Translations under genes and position numbers: made by a program | Notes under the pieces: generated by a model | The model's input: only the letters and a program-made list of their open reading frames with translations | Told to the model about the DNA's origin: nothing | The model's database searches: none | Shown here: positions 10,531 to 20,507 of the stretch, one piece after another | How positions within the stretch are numbered: position 1 is the first letter of the stretch | Layout of the letters: the number at the start of each line of letters is the position of its first letter | Source: Sitta carolinensis | Taxonomy: Eukaryota; Chordata; Aves; Passeriformes; Sittidae | Direction: 5' to 3' | DNA: 64,000 nucleotides | Assembly (NCBI GenBank): GCA_032173965.1 | Contig: JAVUNC010000004.1 | Location: 2,308,501 to 2,372,500, forward strand

Positions 10531-12190
10531 CCGGGCACGCAGCATTATCTGCAGTGCTTTGCACGGTTCCATGGTTTTAGAGCTCATCATCTTCCAGCTG
10601 CTGGGAAGGGCACGTATCAGAGCCATAATCAAGGCAGAATTCTGCTTTTAATTACACCCCTTGCGACACGTTGAAATCAGCAGCGTCGCACAGCCCATTG
10701 GAATGCTCAAACGAGGAAACTGGAGAAAGTGAGAGGAATTTGGTAAAACTTTCCTGTTCTGCTGGAGGTTCAGAAACTGAGTTTGGTTTTAAGGAACTTT
10801 TGCTGAGGGGAAAATTTGGCCTTTTTGCTCTCTTTTCTTGTCTTTTCTAATTAATTTTTTATCTCTTTGTTCCATAGGACATGCTAGTTTAAAAAAAGAA
10901 AGACTGAATGTCAAAACTACTAAAAGCAAACTTTGAAAACCAAGGAATAATTCATTTAAAATCAGCATCAAACCCATGACTCTCCCTCGTGTTCTTCCAT
11001 AAATTCCTCCAAAAAATTAGGTGTTTCAACAAGAGCAGTTAATTATACAGACATAATGTGGAGCAAGACATTTATAAAATCCCCAATGGCTGATGGAATG
11101 ATCAGAGCATCACAAAACATTTGCAATTAAACAGAGAAATATTCAGGATTTCTGGTTGTGTCCTGCACTGCTGGTGGTAATCTTGTAGTGGCATATAATA
11201 AAACGGTTGTAAAAGGAAAGAAACCCCCCTGAAAGACCAGGTGATGGAAAACACATTGTGATCCCAGGATAATAAAAACCTGCACTGATTCTTAATCAGG
11301 ATCAGGTGAATGAACGAGTTCTCTGCTTCCCTGTTTCTCAATGAGACAACTGCATCTTGTCAAACAACTGCTCAGCTCAAGCAAAGATATAAACATCCAG
11401 TAATTCTTTTTATATGCAAGAAACTTGGATTAGAGTACAGGCATAAAATAAGAGTGTTGTCCCACTTGAAAATAATTGGTATTCTGCATGCAGAAATGTG
11501 TCTTTTCCTATGCAAAACACGTGGCCTGGAGAATATCTGAGAAAATATTCATGCCTCTTCTTGTTTGTTTGGTAGAGGATCCCACATGTTTTCCATGCTT
11601 GGTGCAGGAGTCCTATGCTAATGTCAACACATAAAAAAATGTCTGAAATTTTGAGGAAAATTTCTGGAAGCCAACAACATTCCTTATTCCTACAGGTTTG
11701 CAGAGAAGTTGAAAAGATTTCGCAATATCCAGTGGAGACACACAATTTGTATTCAAAACCGGCTTCTGAAGTGACAGCAAGATTTTTCCATCGGAGATTT
11801 CCTCAATTAACCCCAAGACATGCAAATTGGCATTTTTACTAATATTCTCCAAGGTCTCAGGCTCGTGATGAGCAGAGCCTCTCATTAGCACACCTGTACG
11901 AGCTCTGCAGCAAGCACACACAGCTCCCGGCATCGGAATGCTTTCCAACTCCACTCCCACATCAGCAGCTCCACTCTCACGGGATGCAGAAGACAATGCC
12001 CAGATCCCAGCAGGGCCTCGTGCTGCTCCAGAATGTGCAGATCAACAATGCCACTGGGGTTTGGTGAAAATCCCCTCCAAAAAGTAGGGCTGAGCAAAGA
12101 GTTAGTCTCCTAAAACATGAGCAAATGCACATAAACCAGGATCAAATATAGCTATAAAGAATATAAAGTTATATAAGATGTATGATATCA
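10531..12190. other. Unique AT-rich non-coding sequence
   Basis: I see no exon, known repeat or RNA gene. Several 70-127-codon frames on both strands (11.1-12.1 kb) have no codon bias and overlap each other, as expected by chance. Confidence 0.4.
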
Positions 12191-12193
12191 TAT

Positions 12194-12315
12194 CAGGGAA
12201 TCACTGAATGATTTGAGTTGGAAAGGACATTACAGCTCATCTCCTTCCAACCCCCTGCTACGGGCAGAGACACTGAGCAGGTGTCACCTACTAGACCAGG
12301 TTGCTCAGAGCCCAA
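12194..12315 (-). mobile_element. CR1 LINE 3'-end fragment
   Basis: AGGGAATCACTGAATGATTT, GAGTTGGAAAGGACATTAC, TTCCAACCCCCTGCTACGGG and GACCAGGTTGCTCAGAGCCC, antisense. It is moderately diverged and about 120 bp long. Confidence 0.88.
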
Positions 12316-12879
12316 TTTTCAGATTCAACACATGAAGTGTATTAAAAACATCATCTCCCACCCTCCAGGCAATGTCCTTTCCTTGCTGAGAGTCCAGACT
12401 CCAGCTCCCAGCTGGGAAGTTGCTCTCCTGACCTTCAGCTCATCCCTCCTGGCTGTACAAGTGCCCTGGTGTGAGTGTAGAGGATGGTGTTTGTCTGGAA
12501 ATTGAATCCTGGCCAAGGATTGTTTGTTCTGGAGTGAAGGGTATGATGAAAGGTGAGAAAGACATGGTGGGAAGCGGTGAAGATCTCTTTGGGCAAGAAC
12601 CAAGAGTAGGACAACAACAGAGCTACTCCTCAATGGCTTGGCCAGGGCAGTGCCACTGCCTGAGGTGTCCTAGAGGAGCCCAAAGACACTGTGGGTACAC
12701 AAGATGCAATAAAAAAGGGAAGCCTTTCCGTTCATGTACAATGGATAAATATAATGGATACTGAGGGAAAATGTTTAGATACCTGTGAACAAGCACTCCT
12801 TGGAGATTTTTAGTCATTGGAGAAAGAACTCCTTGTGCAGCCCAGGATCATTGTGGTGTTATCAAAGAGAGACTCTGTA
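12316..12879. other. Unique non-coding sequence
   Basis: Nothing recognisable. Overlapping short frames on both strands near 12.32-12.76 kb are not supported as genes. Confidence 0.4.
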
Positions 12880-13290
12880 GGAGAAACCATAATGTGCTGA
12901 GCTCCAGTATAGTCATAGGAACAAGGCAGCCAAAAATATCACCGAGCACAGCGCTGGATTTGAAAAGGAGCCCTACAAAAAATGAGGCGACTCGTTCAAA
13001 GGAAATTAGTACGAGCCACGGCGGGGTGAAATGTTTGCAAGCAGCAGAGATATTGTTTAAAGACACCATATTAGAGGCTCAGAGAAAATACTCAGAGTGT
13101 ATCAAAAAAAAAGACTTTTAAAAAGACCAGAAGAAAGCTACTGTAATTAAAGATCAGAGCGAAGGAGGCTGTTACAAGTAAGAAGACTTCGTGTTCAAAC
13201 ACAGAAAAAATAGAGAGCAGGCATTCTATTAAAAGGTAGACTAAGAGATTTGAAGAACTACTTTCTAAGAGAAGGAATGAATTATCAATC
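12880..13290 (+). mobile_element. Ancient CR1-like LINE ORF2 remnant
   Basis: The conceptual + strand reading contains LFKDTILEAQRKYSECIKKK followed, after frame breaks, by KKATVIKD and SEGGCYK. This resembles the linker between the endonuclease and reverse transcriptase domains of reptile and bird CR1-group ORF2 proteins, where phrases of the form LFKNTILEAQ, KKAxWLKGEV and KSFKxWKK are usual. Stops and frameshifts (for example after about 13120 and near 13190) show a dead copy. It differs from all other CR1 copies here, which are 3' ends only, and is probably much older. Family assignment rests on remembered wording, so it is moderate. Confidence 0.5.
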
Positions 13291-13463
13291 CTTTTACAAA
13301 CACGAGTGGATTAGCAAGCCTGCCAGGCAGTGTGGAGGGCCGAGACAGAAGCAGGGTGTAAAATGAGTAACTTCTGATCCGCAGGCCATAGTGGACGGAT
13401 CAAAGAACACCAAAGGAACTTGAATTTGAAGGGTCTGGGCAGACAAAGTTGCTTGGAATTATA

Positions 13464-13630
13464 ACAGAGAAGCTGGGGCTGCCCTGGATCCCTGGAAGTG
13501 TCCAAGGCCAGGCTGGATGGGGCTTGGAGCAACCTGGGATAGTGGAAGGTGTCCCTGGCCATGGAAAGGGGTGGAATTGGATGAAGTTTAGGGTTCCTTC
13601 CAACCCAAACCATTCCACGATTGTATGATT
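13464..13630 (+). mobile_element. CR1 LINE 3' end
   Basis: CAGAGAAGCTGGGGCTGCCC, GGAAGTGTCCAAGGCCAGGC, GGAGCAACCTGGGATAGTGG and CCAACCCAAACCATTCCACG, with the terminal octamer ATTGTATG. A well-kept young-looking copy of about 165 bp. Confidence 0.94.
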
Positions 13631-15520
13631 AGAGAGGAGACATCAGAATGTCCCTTCCAACCAGGATTGCTTTGCATGTCTCTAGATCCTGGTGCCTCTG
13701 CTCCCTGTAAAATCTGTGCTGCTTGAGTCTCCTTTCTCCCCCCTCAAAAAGGATGCTGGGAAGCTGGAAAAGTATGAATGACAGGAATAAGGATGATGGA
13801 AGCAGTGGAACAGCAGTAACATGAGAAAAAGGGAATTTGACTAAACTGCACACTCGAGCTGAAGAAAGAGGGAGGGAGTTCTGCTACAAGGAGATGAGCA
13901 GGCAACATTTATAATTTTATAGCACAAGATCCAGAGATCATCTGAGCAAATGCCTGAGCTGCAGGTTCAGCAGCAGCCAGGAGCAAGTTCTGGGGGAGAG
14001 TTGGCCTCAATCTCCCATTTTTCTACACATTTGTGAATAATTTCATCAGAAAGAGAAAACTCTTCAGTGGAGTCTGTGCTATCTTCCCAAGTTCCAATGA
14101 GCCGGCAGTGAAGCAGCAGAAGACCCACGCACACAAATGCTTCTGCAAGGCTTGTCCCATCTTTTGTATAAACTGGAATAAAGGGAAAACAGTGAAATGA
14201 GTCCTTCCTCCAACCTCAAATGGTTTTGGCACATTTCTGCAGGTCAGGTCAAGATCAGTAAAAGTTTGCAAGATGGAAGCTCAGAGTGGATAAAGGGAAA
14301 AGCTGCTGCCAGGTCTTCTGTGCTTTGTAGCTCTGAAACCTTCTCCTTTCCCCATCTGCTTTTTTAACTGGCAGAGCACTCTGTGTTTTCATCCCGAGGA
14401 TTGGGAAGGGCAGAGGAAGGAGGAGGAGGAGAAATGGTGGGTTTGCAGCAGTGGTTATTCTCTCTAGTGACAAGCTGTATTTGTCTTTGGGAAAAGGTGA
14501 CTATTGCCTGCCTTTGTGACATCAAGATTGATCTCAGAATGTTTAAAATAATAGGAGAAATGCATTTCCCATTGACTTCTTTGGGAGCAGCTTGCACAGT
14601 TCTGCAAGCAGATGGCATGATGTATATTAAATTATCACTTATGTCGGGGGGCTTATTTTAAGGATGGAAGTGTCGTCTCTTGGTATTTGTGCCAGAGCTG
14701 CTCATCCCCAAATCAGGATTTTTGTATCCTTCCAGTCGTCCTGGAAAATATTTGAAGGAACATGCCCTTCCCAAAGAGAGGAAAAAACAGCATCATCTCG
14801 CTCTTCTTTTGCGTCTTGCCAATGAAAAGTAAATAAACTTAAAAAATCTTTATGAAAGAAAGGTCCAAATTGGTGTAAACTGATCTGAAGATAAATGTCC
14901 CCCAGAATTCATTGTAAATCACCTCCACTTGGATGAAGGTTCACGCTAACAAACAGTGACAACAGGAATAAGAAGTACAAACACGGCTGGTAAAGCCCAA
15001 AATGTCTAAAGCAAATGCTGAGTCATCAACAATATTTATAACCTCCAACACCGAGAATAGAAGGTACCAAGGGACTGCAATTACTGAGATATGACAAATG
15101 TTGGATTTTTATTCGCAGCAGCTGCAGGACGCTTGGTTGTCCAAGCACACTCCTGCTGAAAGTCACAATCTCTGCTTAATCCATGGATATGGGTTGTAAG
15201 TTATGCTCTGCCCACTTTGTCCATGAAAAGTGTTGCTGCTGACAGCCCTTAAACGTTAAGCCCAATTTTGCAGCTCTCCATATCCCACCCTCACATGTTC
15301 TACCCTTTCTAATCTGGGTTGATAATCCAATCCTCTGTGAGACTTGCCAGCCCTCTCAGGCTCATTTTGGTGCCTTATTCCCCACAATTGTTGTGACATT
15401 CTTCTGGGGATAGCCTGCACTTTAATAATCTTCATGTGCCTGTTTCCAAACCAGCCTCACAATTCTACCCCATCACCATCACAAAATGGATTCAATAAAC
15501 AACGTCTGCACCAGGCTCAT
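13631..15520. other. Unique non-coding sequence
   Basis: I see no exon, RNA gene or recognised repeat. Short frames at 14.0-14.66 kb overlap each other on opposite strands. Confidence 0.4.
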
Positions 15521-15524
15521 TATT

Positions 15525-15640
15525 CACAGAATCATAAAACAGTTTGGGTTGGTAGGAACTTTTTAAAGGTCATCCAGTCCAATCCCCTGCCATGGGCAGG
15601 GACACCTTCCACTAGACCAGGTTGCTCAGAGCTCCACTTT
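15525..15640 (-). mobile_element. CR1 LINE 3'-end fragment
   Basis: CACAGAATCATAAAACAGTT, TGGGTTGGTAGGAACTTTTT, CCATGGGCAGGGACACCTTC and GACCAGGTTGCTCAGAGCTC. It faces another CR1 end 128 bp to the right, making an inverted pair. Confidence 0.9.
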
Positions 15641-15767
15641 GGGATGTTCTCTGTCATTTCGGATGTAATTTCCTGGGGGTCAGAAGAGGTGACAAAGTCC
15701 CACTGATTTCCCTGGGACTAAAATATCTACATACCAACAGAACTCTAATTCCTAAGGATCTTTTATG

Positions 15768-15904
15768 CTTGGAAGTGTCCAAGGCCAGGTTGGACAGGGC
15801 TTGGAGCAACCTGGGATCATGGAGGGTGTCCCTGTCCATGGCAGGGGGTGGAACTGGATGGGCTTTAAGGTCCCTTCCCAACAAAAGCATTTTGTGATTC
15901 AATG
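15768..15904 (+). mobile_element. CR1 LINE 3'-end fragment
   Basis: CTTGGAAGTGTCCAAGGCCA, GGAGCAACCTGGGATCATGG, CCATGGCAGGGGGTGGAACT and the terminus TTGTGATTCAATG. It is the right arm of the inverted CR1 pair with 15525-15640. Confidence 0.92.
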
Positions 15905-16938
15905 ATCTGGACCTGTGTCTTCCTGTAAGCACTGCACAGCAACTTCCAGCATAGCAATTCCCATAAAGAATGGAATCAAAATCACAACATCCCATGGATG
16001 ATTAAAGATAATCTAATGGACAGTCAGATATATTTTACATATGCTGTTAATTTATTTTCTTCCAAACAGAATATTACCTGGCATTTAATTTCCCTCAAGG
16101 ATCCAGATGCTGTCAAGAAATGTCCTGATATTTTTGTTTAAAGCCAGGAAACATTTCAGGTGTCTCTTAATCCACTTTATTATGAGTTTTTCAATGAAAC
16201 CCCCTCAAATACACAGCCTTTCCATTTTCATCAGCACCTGAGTGCACTTTGCCAAGAGTGACAGGCTGCCCTGCAGATCTATTCCCAGAAGAGCTTTCTG
16301 TGTTGTGATTCCATAATCACTGTTATTGCTGGATGCCACAACAAAAACAAGGAATTTGTGGCCAAGACCCTAAAAATTTCTCATGCCTTTAATGAAATAC
16401 TAATTTTGCTTTTTTTTTTTTTTTTTTATGTTTCCTTATGCAGGGAAATGAGGAGACAGCTCACATTCCACAAAGATCCTCTTCTTGGAGACCAGTAAAT
16501 GCCTCGTGTGCAGGATGTGCTGTTGCAGTGGAGGAAGGAGCCCACGAGAGGGCTCAGGGAAGCAGCCCTGGACCAACATCCCTGGGAAGCTGCTGGGCAG
16601 GGAAAAGCAGGGCCTTGAGGGAAAGCTCATCTCTTCAATCATATTCACCTTAAAACATCTCATCTAGGGCAAGCCAATAAACAAGCAGTCCAAACAACAT
16701 CAGCTTTTATTACCACGGGTAGTATCACGCATGTATTTTTAATCTTTTGCCTGTGTATTTCTTACAAACTTTATTAATCCTGGGGAATGCTGCTGCAGGG
16801 AATATACGATGGCACTTAGAGCTGATGAAGCTCCCTCTCGGTTTTATGGTGTTGGCACAGCGGGCTCTGCTCAGCACCACATGAGCACATTTATAAAAAG
16901 CTTATTACAGCACATAGCACAGGAGTTGTTGTTTTTTT

Positions 16939-16981
<43 letters not shown>

Positions 16982-18225
16982 TGGAAACCAGCACCATTAA
17001 ATCAGATTATTTTCTTTAGCAGGGCAGCATAAACAACTCTGTCATTTGTTTTTATAAAGTCATCAGTGCCACTGAACACAAACCAGCACCCACTGATGAG
17101 GCTGAGGCAATGCATTTAGAACCACCACCAGTGCATGGGTGTGATCCTTAATTTTCCACCAAAGAATAGAACTGATTCCATTATTTTTTTTTTTTAATAT
17201 CATTCTTTACTACGGGAGATACAAAAGAAACCCAGTTATTTGCCATCCCCTTGTATTTTCCAACTAATCCCACCAGTACCTCCAGGAGAGCAGTTGCCTT
17301 AGTGAAATGTTGCCCCAAAGTTAACAGTTTATCTGTTTTCACACTTACCTCTTCACTAATGATAATTTAATACAATGTTTATTTCTTCACTAATGGTAAT
17401 TTAAACAAATAAAAGTCATTAACATACTTCAGCCACTTGACTGTGAATGGACTTTGGACTTACAGTGATTAAAAACAAATATTTGAGCAAATAGGAATTT
17501 GGAGTTCAGGAAGGAAAAAGGATTTTAGCCAGAGAAGGATGAAATCCTGAGGACTATGAGATCAATATGGAAAACCTGGAGTGGAAAATGTAAAATACTA
17601 CTTAGGATGGGGAATGTGAAGGATATTGTGCTAAAGAGTCAATTTATTTTGGAATCATTAGTCAATGTGTAATATAAGCAATATTTTTATGGGGTTAAAA
17701 TTTTCTTTAAAAGTCTTCAATTTTTCTCAGTTAAATAAAGGAAAAAATGTTCATAAAGTCAGTCCTGCAAAAATAGAGCCCATGGTGATAAAAACACAGA
17801 AACACCAAAGTGGAATGAGTCGAAAATATTTATTGAGAAATTTCTAACCAAAATTACAGTTTTACAAAAAAAGCGCTGTGTCATGATGACAAAAACTAAT
17901 GAAATGTGTATTAAAATGTCACATTTTATGCAAGGACACTGCCAGTGACCATGTAACTTGATGTGCAAAGCACCAGCCACTTGATGTGCCCAGGAATTTG
18001 TCCTCTCCTGAACCTGACCTACGGAGTATTCTGTACCACAGTGGGAAATCTTGACTTAAAAACTTCAGGGCTGAGCCTCAGCTGGCTGCTGGGAATTTAA
18101 TCCTAGGAAATTCATGGAGCTATGAGAAACCATGCTGTTGAAGAGATCTCTGCTAAAGATAGAGGTACCCAGCTGCAAAATACGAATTCTGTCCTCAGGC
18201 AGATGGGGCATCAGAATGCAGGTGC
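15905..18225. other. Unique AT-rich non-coding sequence
   Basis: Holds a T tract at 16411-16427 and a 37-T run (listed separately). A near-repeat of CACTAATGATAATTTAA lies at 17356-17406. I see no exon or known mobile element. Confidence 0.4.
16940..16976. repeat. 37-base poly-T run
   Basis: One of the longest homopolymers in the window, preceded by GTTTTTTTG. No 5' retrocopy is seen on the complementary strand. Length may be unreliable in the assembly. Confidence 0.85.
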
Positions 18226-18229
18226 CTGT

Positions 18230-18387
18230 CACAGAATCATGGAATGGTTTGGGTTGGAAAGGGCCCTAAAACTCATCCCATTCCTCCCCTGCCATGGGCA
18301 GGGACACCTCCCACCAGACCAGGCTGCTCCAAAGCACATCCAACCCGGCCTCGGACACTTCCAGGGGTGGGACAGCCACAACCAGGG
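18230..18387 (-). mobile_element. CR1 LINE 3' end
   Basis: CACAGAATCATGGAATGGTT, TGGGTTGGAAAGGGCCCTA, GCCATGGGCAGGGACACCTC and CTTCCAGGGGTGGGACAGCC. It is very close to the general CR1 wording, so likely a young copy. Confidence 0.94.
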
Positions 18388-19125
18388 ATTGTGTGGTGAT
18401 AAAAGTATACCTTGGACTCCAGTGAAGGGAAGAGAGATCCAAAGGTCCTCCCTGCAGAGAGCTTGTGCTGTATTAGCACTTTTTCCCTCATTGCTACAGT
18501 GCCATGGAAAAATAAAGAACCTGTGTGAAGAGACTGTTTGTAGTGCTGTGTTTTCGTCTTCTGCCTGGCACATATGGTAGACTGTGTTCCATGAAATTGC
18601 CCATTGTTTTTGACATCCCTCTGTAAATCCCAAATCACTGCATTATCCTGAGGTACAGTGCTGATGGCTCTTCTACGTCAGTTCCATTTTTAGGATAATT
18701 TATGTAGCTTAATCTCTATCTCAATGCTCATCTAGATCCCAAATGGAAGGTGGATGAATGACTGATTAATCTTCCCTCCTCTCTCTAGAAACCGTCTCAC
18801 AGTGATCCTTTACTGTGTTATCATCTTTGCTCTCCTCTGGGGTAACAGATACAGCTGTTGATACAGGAATTTGTGTTTCCATAAAGAACCGTGGCACTTA
18901 AGGTCTCTGTGTCCCTTGATTGAAAACCCTTAGAAGCAGTCTGTGTTTTTTTTTTGTGAAAAGTGGGAATGTGACATATGAATCCGGGTGAAAATTTGGG
19001 CTTTTTCAAAGATGTTATCTGACCAGTCACAAAATGTGATTGCAACGAGGCACCCATCATGAGGTCGATGTGTTTATAGTGATATAATATCAGCATCAAT
19101 CCTCAGCACTATTATGACTGAGGGA
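18388..19125. other. Unique non-coding sequence
   Basis: Contains GGAAAAATAAAGAACCTGTG near 18507, a polyadenylation-like AATAAA in a setting slightly reminiscent of a retroviral LTR, but there is no partner LTR or TG..CA ends. Otherwise nothing is seen. Confidence 0.35.
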
Positions 19126-19127
19126 AG

Positions 19128-19376
19128 AGCTGGAGGTGTGCCAGTGGTGCTTTAGGTTGGATATCAGGCAAAGGGTTTCCCCCCCCAGAGGGTGTTGGGC
19201 ACTGGAATAGCTCCCCAGGGAACTGGCACAGCCCCAAGGCTTCCAGAGCTCCAGGAGCATTTGGACAAGTCTCTCAGGGATGCACAGGGTGGGATTGTTG
19301 GGATGTCTGTGCCGGGACAGGGAGTAGATCAATAATCCTGGTGGGCCCCTAAAATCTCAGGATATTCAGTAATTCC
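19128..19376 (+). mobile_element. CR1 LINE 3' fragment, 'CTCAGGATAT' group
   Basis: GGTTGGATATCAGGCAAAGG, GTTGGGCACTGGAATAGCTC, AGCTCCAGGAGCATTTGGAC and AAAATCTCAGGATATTCAGT. It is the inverted counterpart of 7305-7560 and forms the left end of duplicate copy 2. It carries a run of 8 C at 19180-19187 where copy 1 reads differently. Confidence 0.88.
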
Positions 19377-20189
19377 GGCTCTGGGGTTCACCCTTCCTCT
19401 GCCCACCAAGAGCTGGCAGAACTGTTGTGGGTGGGGCAGGACAAGGGCCCCCCAACATGCCTGGCTGAGTGACAGAACAACGGGAGCGCCAACATTCCAG
19501 CCCTGGAGAGTTCCAAGAGCAGAGTCCAGAGCCGTGTCCAGCCAACAGAGCTGCCCGTGCCCACGGGCTCTGCGGGCACCAGCGGCACCAGCCCCCAGCG
19601 CAAAGGCACCCGGCTCTGCCTGCCTGGGAAGGTGCCCCTCGGGGAACAGAGCTCCAAAGGCACCCTGAGCACACAGCACGGCAGCGCCACTGGCAGCAAA
19701 CAGCAGGAGCCACAGCAGGATGCAGGGACAGGCCTGCCAGCACCCCAGGGCAGCGTGTCCACACGCGGCATCAGGCTGGGAATGGGAGGGAAGAAGAGCA
19801 AGAAGGACTCTGCCCAGAGCTGAGAGCCAGCTCACGGCTCCCACAGGCACAGCTGGAGCAGAAATACAGGATCAGGCCTTTTGAGAGCTCCCATCATTTG
19901 GGGATGGAGCAAGGCTGGTTTTGATGTTGCAGAGGAAGATGTAGATGGAGATGTTTGTTCACTGTTCTGCTTTTCCATTAACACAATTCCCTCCATAACC
20001 TGCCTGTGTGTGCGTGCAATGGGAAGGGAGTGCAGAGGGCCCCAGGGAACGGCACCCAAGAGGTGCAGAAGCATCGCTGAGCCCCAAAGCAGAGCCACCA
20101 AAGGGCACCAAGAAGTCCCCAGGCCTGAGTGACTGCCAGCAGTGCAGGCAGTCCTGGAGGGGGACTACCCCGAGACCCTTCCCTGGGGG
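19154..20189 (-). repeat. 1,036-bp inverted duplicate, copy 2
   Basis: Reverse complement of 6489-7524, with the same length because two small indels cancel. Homology stops sharply at AGGTTGG (19154) and at CCCTGGGGG (20189). Beyond these points the flanks are unrelated, except that both left flanks continue in CR1. A 173-codon minus-strand frame (19329-19850) is open here but broken in copy 1 by the 2-bp change. It runs into antisense CR1 (ITEYPEILGAHQDY) and so is not a credible gene. The copies are separated by 11.6 kb and point toward each other. Confidence 0.9.
19473..19823 (+). pseudogene. Protein-like open frame in duplicate copy 2
   Basis: The 116 codons after a TGA read NGSANIPALESSKSRVQSR, VQPTELPVPTGSAGTSGTSP, then a Gln/Ser/Gly-rich stretch and GIRLGMGGKKSKKDSAQS before a stop. 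No ATG lies at the start and no pyrimidine tract precedes it. The wording looks like the disordered, basic tail of a nuclear or microtubule-binding protein, but I do not recognise a family. It may be a gene fragment carried by the duplicated unit, or chance in GC-rich DNA. Confidence 0.25.
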
Positions 20190-20287
20190 AAGCATCCAGG
20201 GAGACAGGACAGGCGGGGCCGTGCTAGACTCAGGGGCACAGTCCTGTGCCCAAAGCAGCCCTGAGCACACCCTGGGCACAATCCACT

Positions 20288-20507
20288 CCCCTTTAGGTTC
20301 TTCCCCCGGAGGATCATTTGGCACTGAAGAGGCTCCCCAAGAAATGGTCACAGCCCCAAGGCTGCCAGAGCACCAGGAGTGTTTGGACAATGCCCTCAGG
20401 GATGCACAGAGTGGGATTGTTGGGATGTCTGTGCAGGGCAAGGGGCTGGACTCGATGATTATTGTTGAATTCTTTCCAACTCAGGATATTCTGTGATTCT
20501 GTGATTC
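20288..20507 (+). mobile_element. CR1 LINE 3' end, 'CTCAGGATAT' group
   Basis: GGCACTGAAGAGGCTCCCCA, CAGAGCACCAGGAGTGTTTG, GGATTGTTGGGATGTCTGTG, GGCTGGACTCGATGATTATT and the terminus CTCAGGATATTCTGTGATTC. It lies 99 bp outside duplicate copy 2 in the same direction as the CR1 at 19128, so two like-oriented CR1 ends bracket the ~0.9-kb segment. Confidence 0.92.

Noticed and set aside
9707..10651. 314-codon open frame, + strand
   Set aside because: More than a third of it is antisense CR1 (9976-10145 and 10305-10530), and the rest has no codon bias.
18480..18600. Possible LTR polyadenylation region (AATAAA then GT-rich)
   Set aside because: Only the AATAAA and a GT-rich stretch are suggestive. 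Borders and partner are missing.
19329..19850. 173-codon minus-strand frame with hydrophobic N-terminus
   Set aside because: It runs into antisense CR1 and is broken in the near-identical copy at 6.8-7.35 kb.
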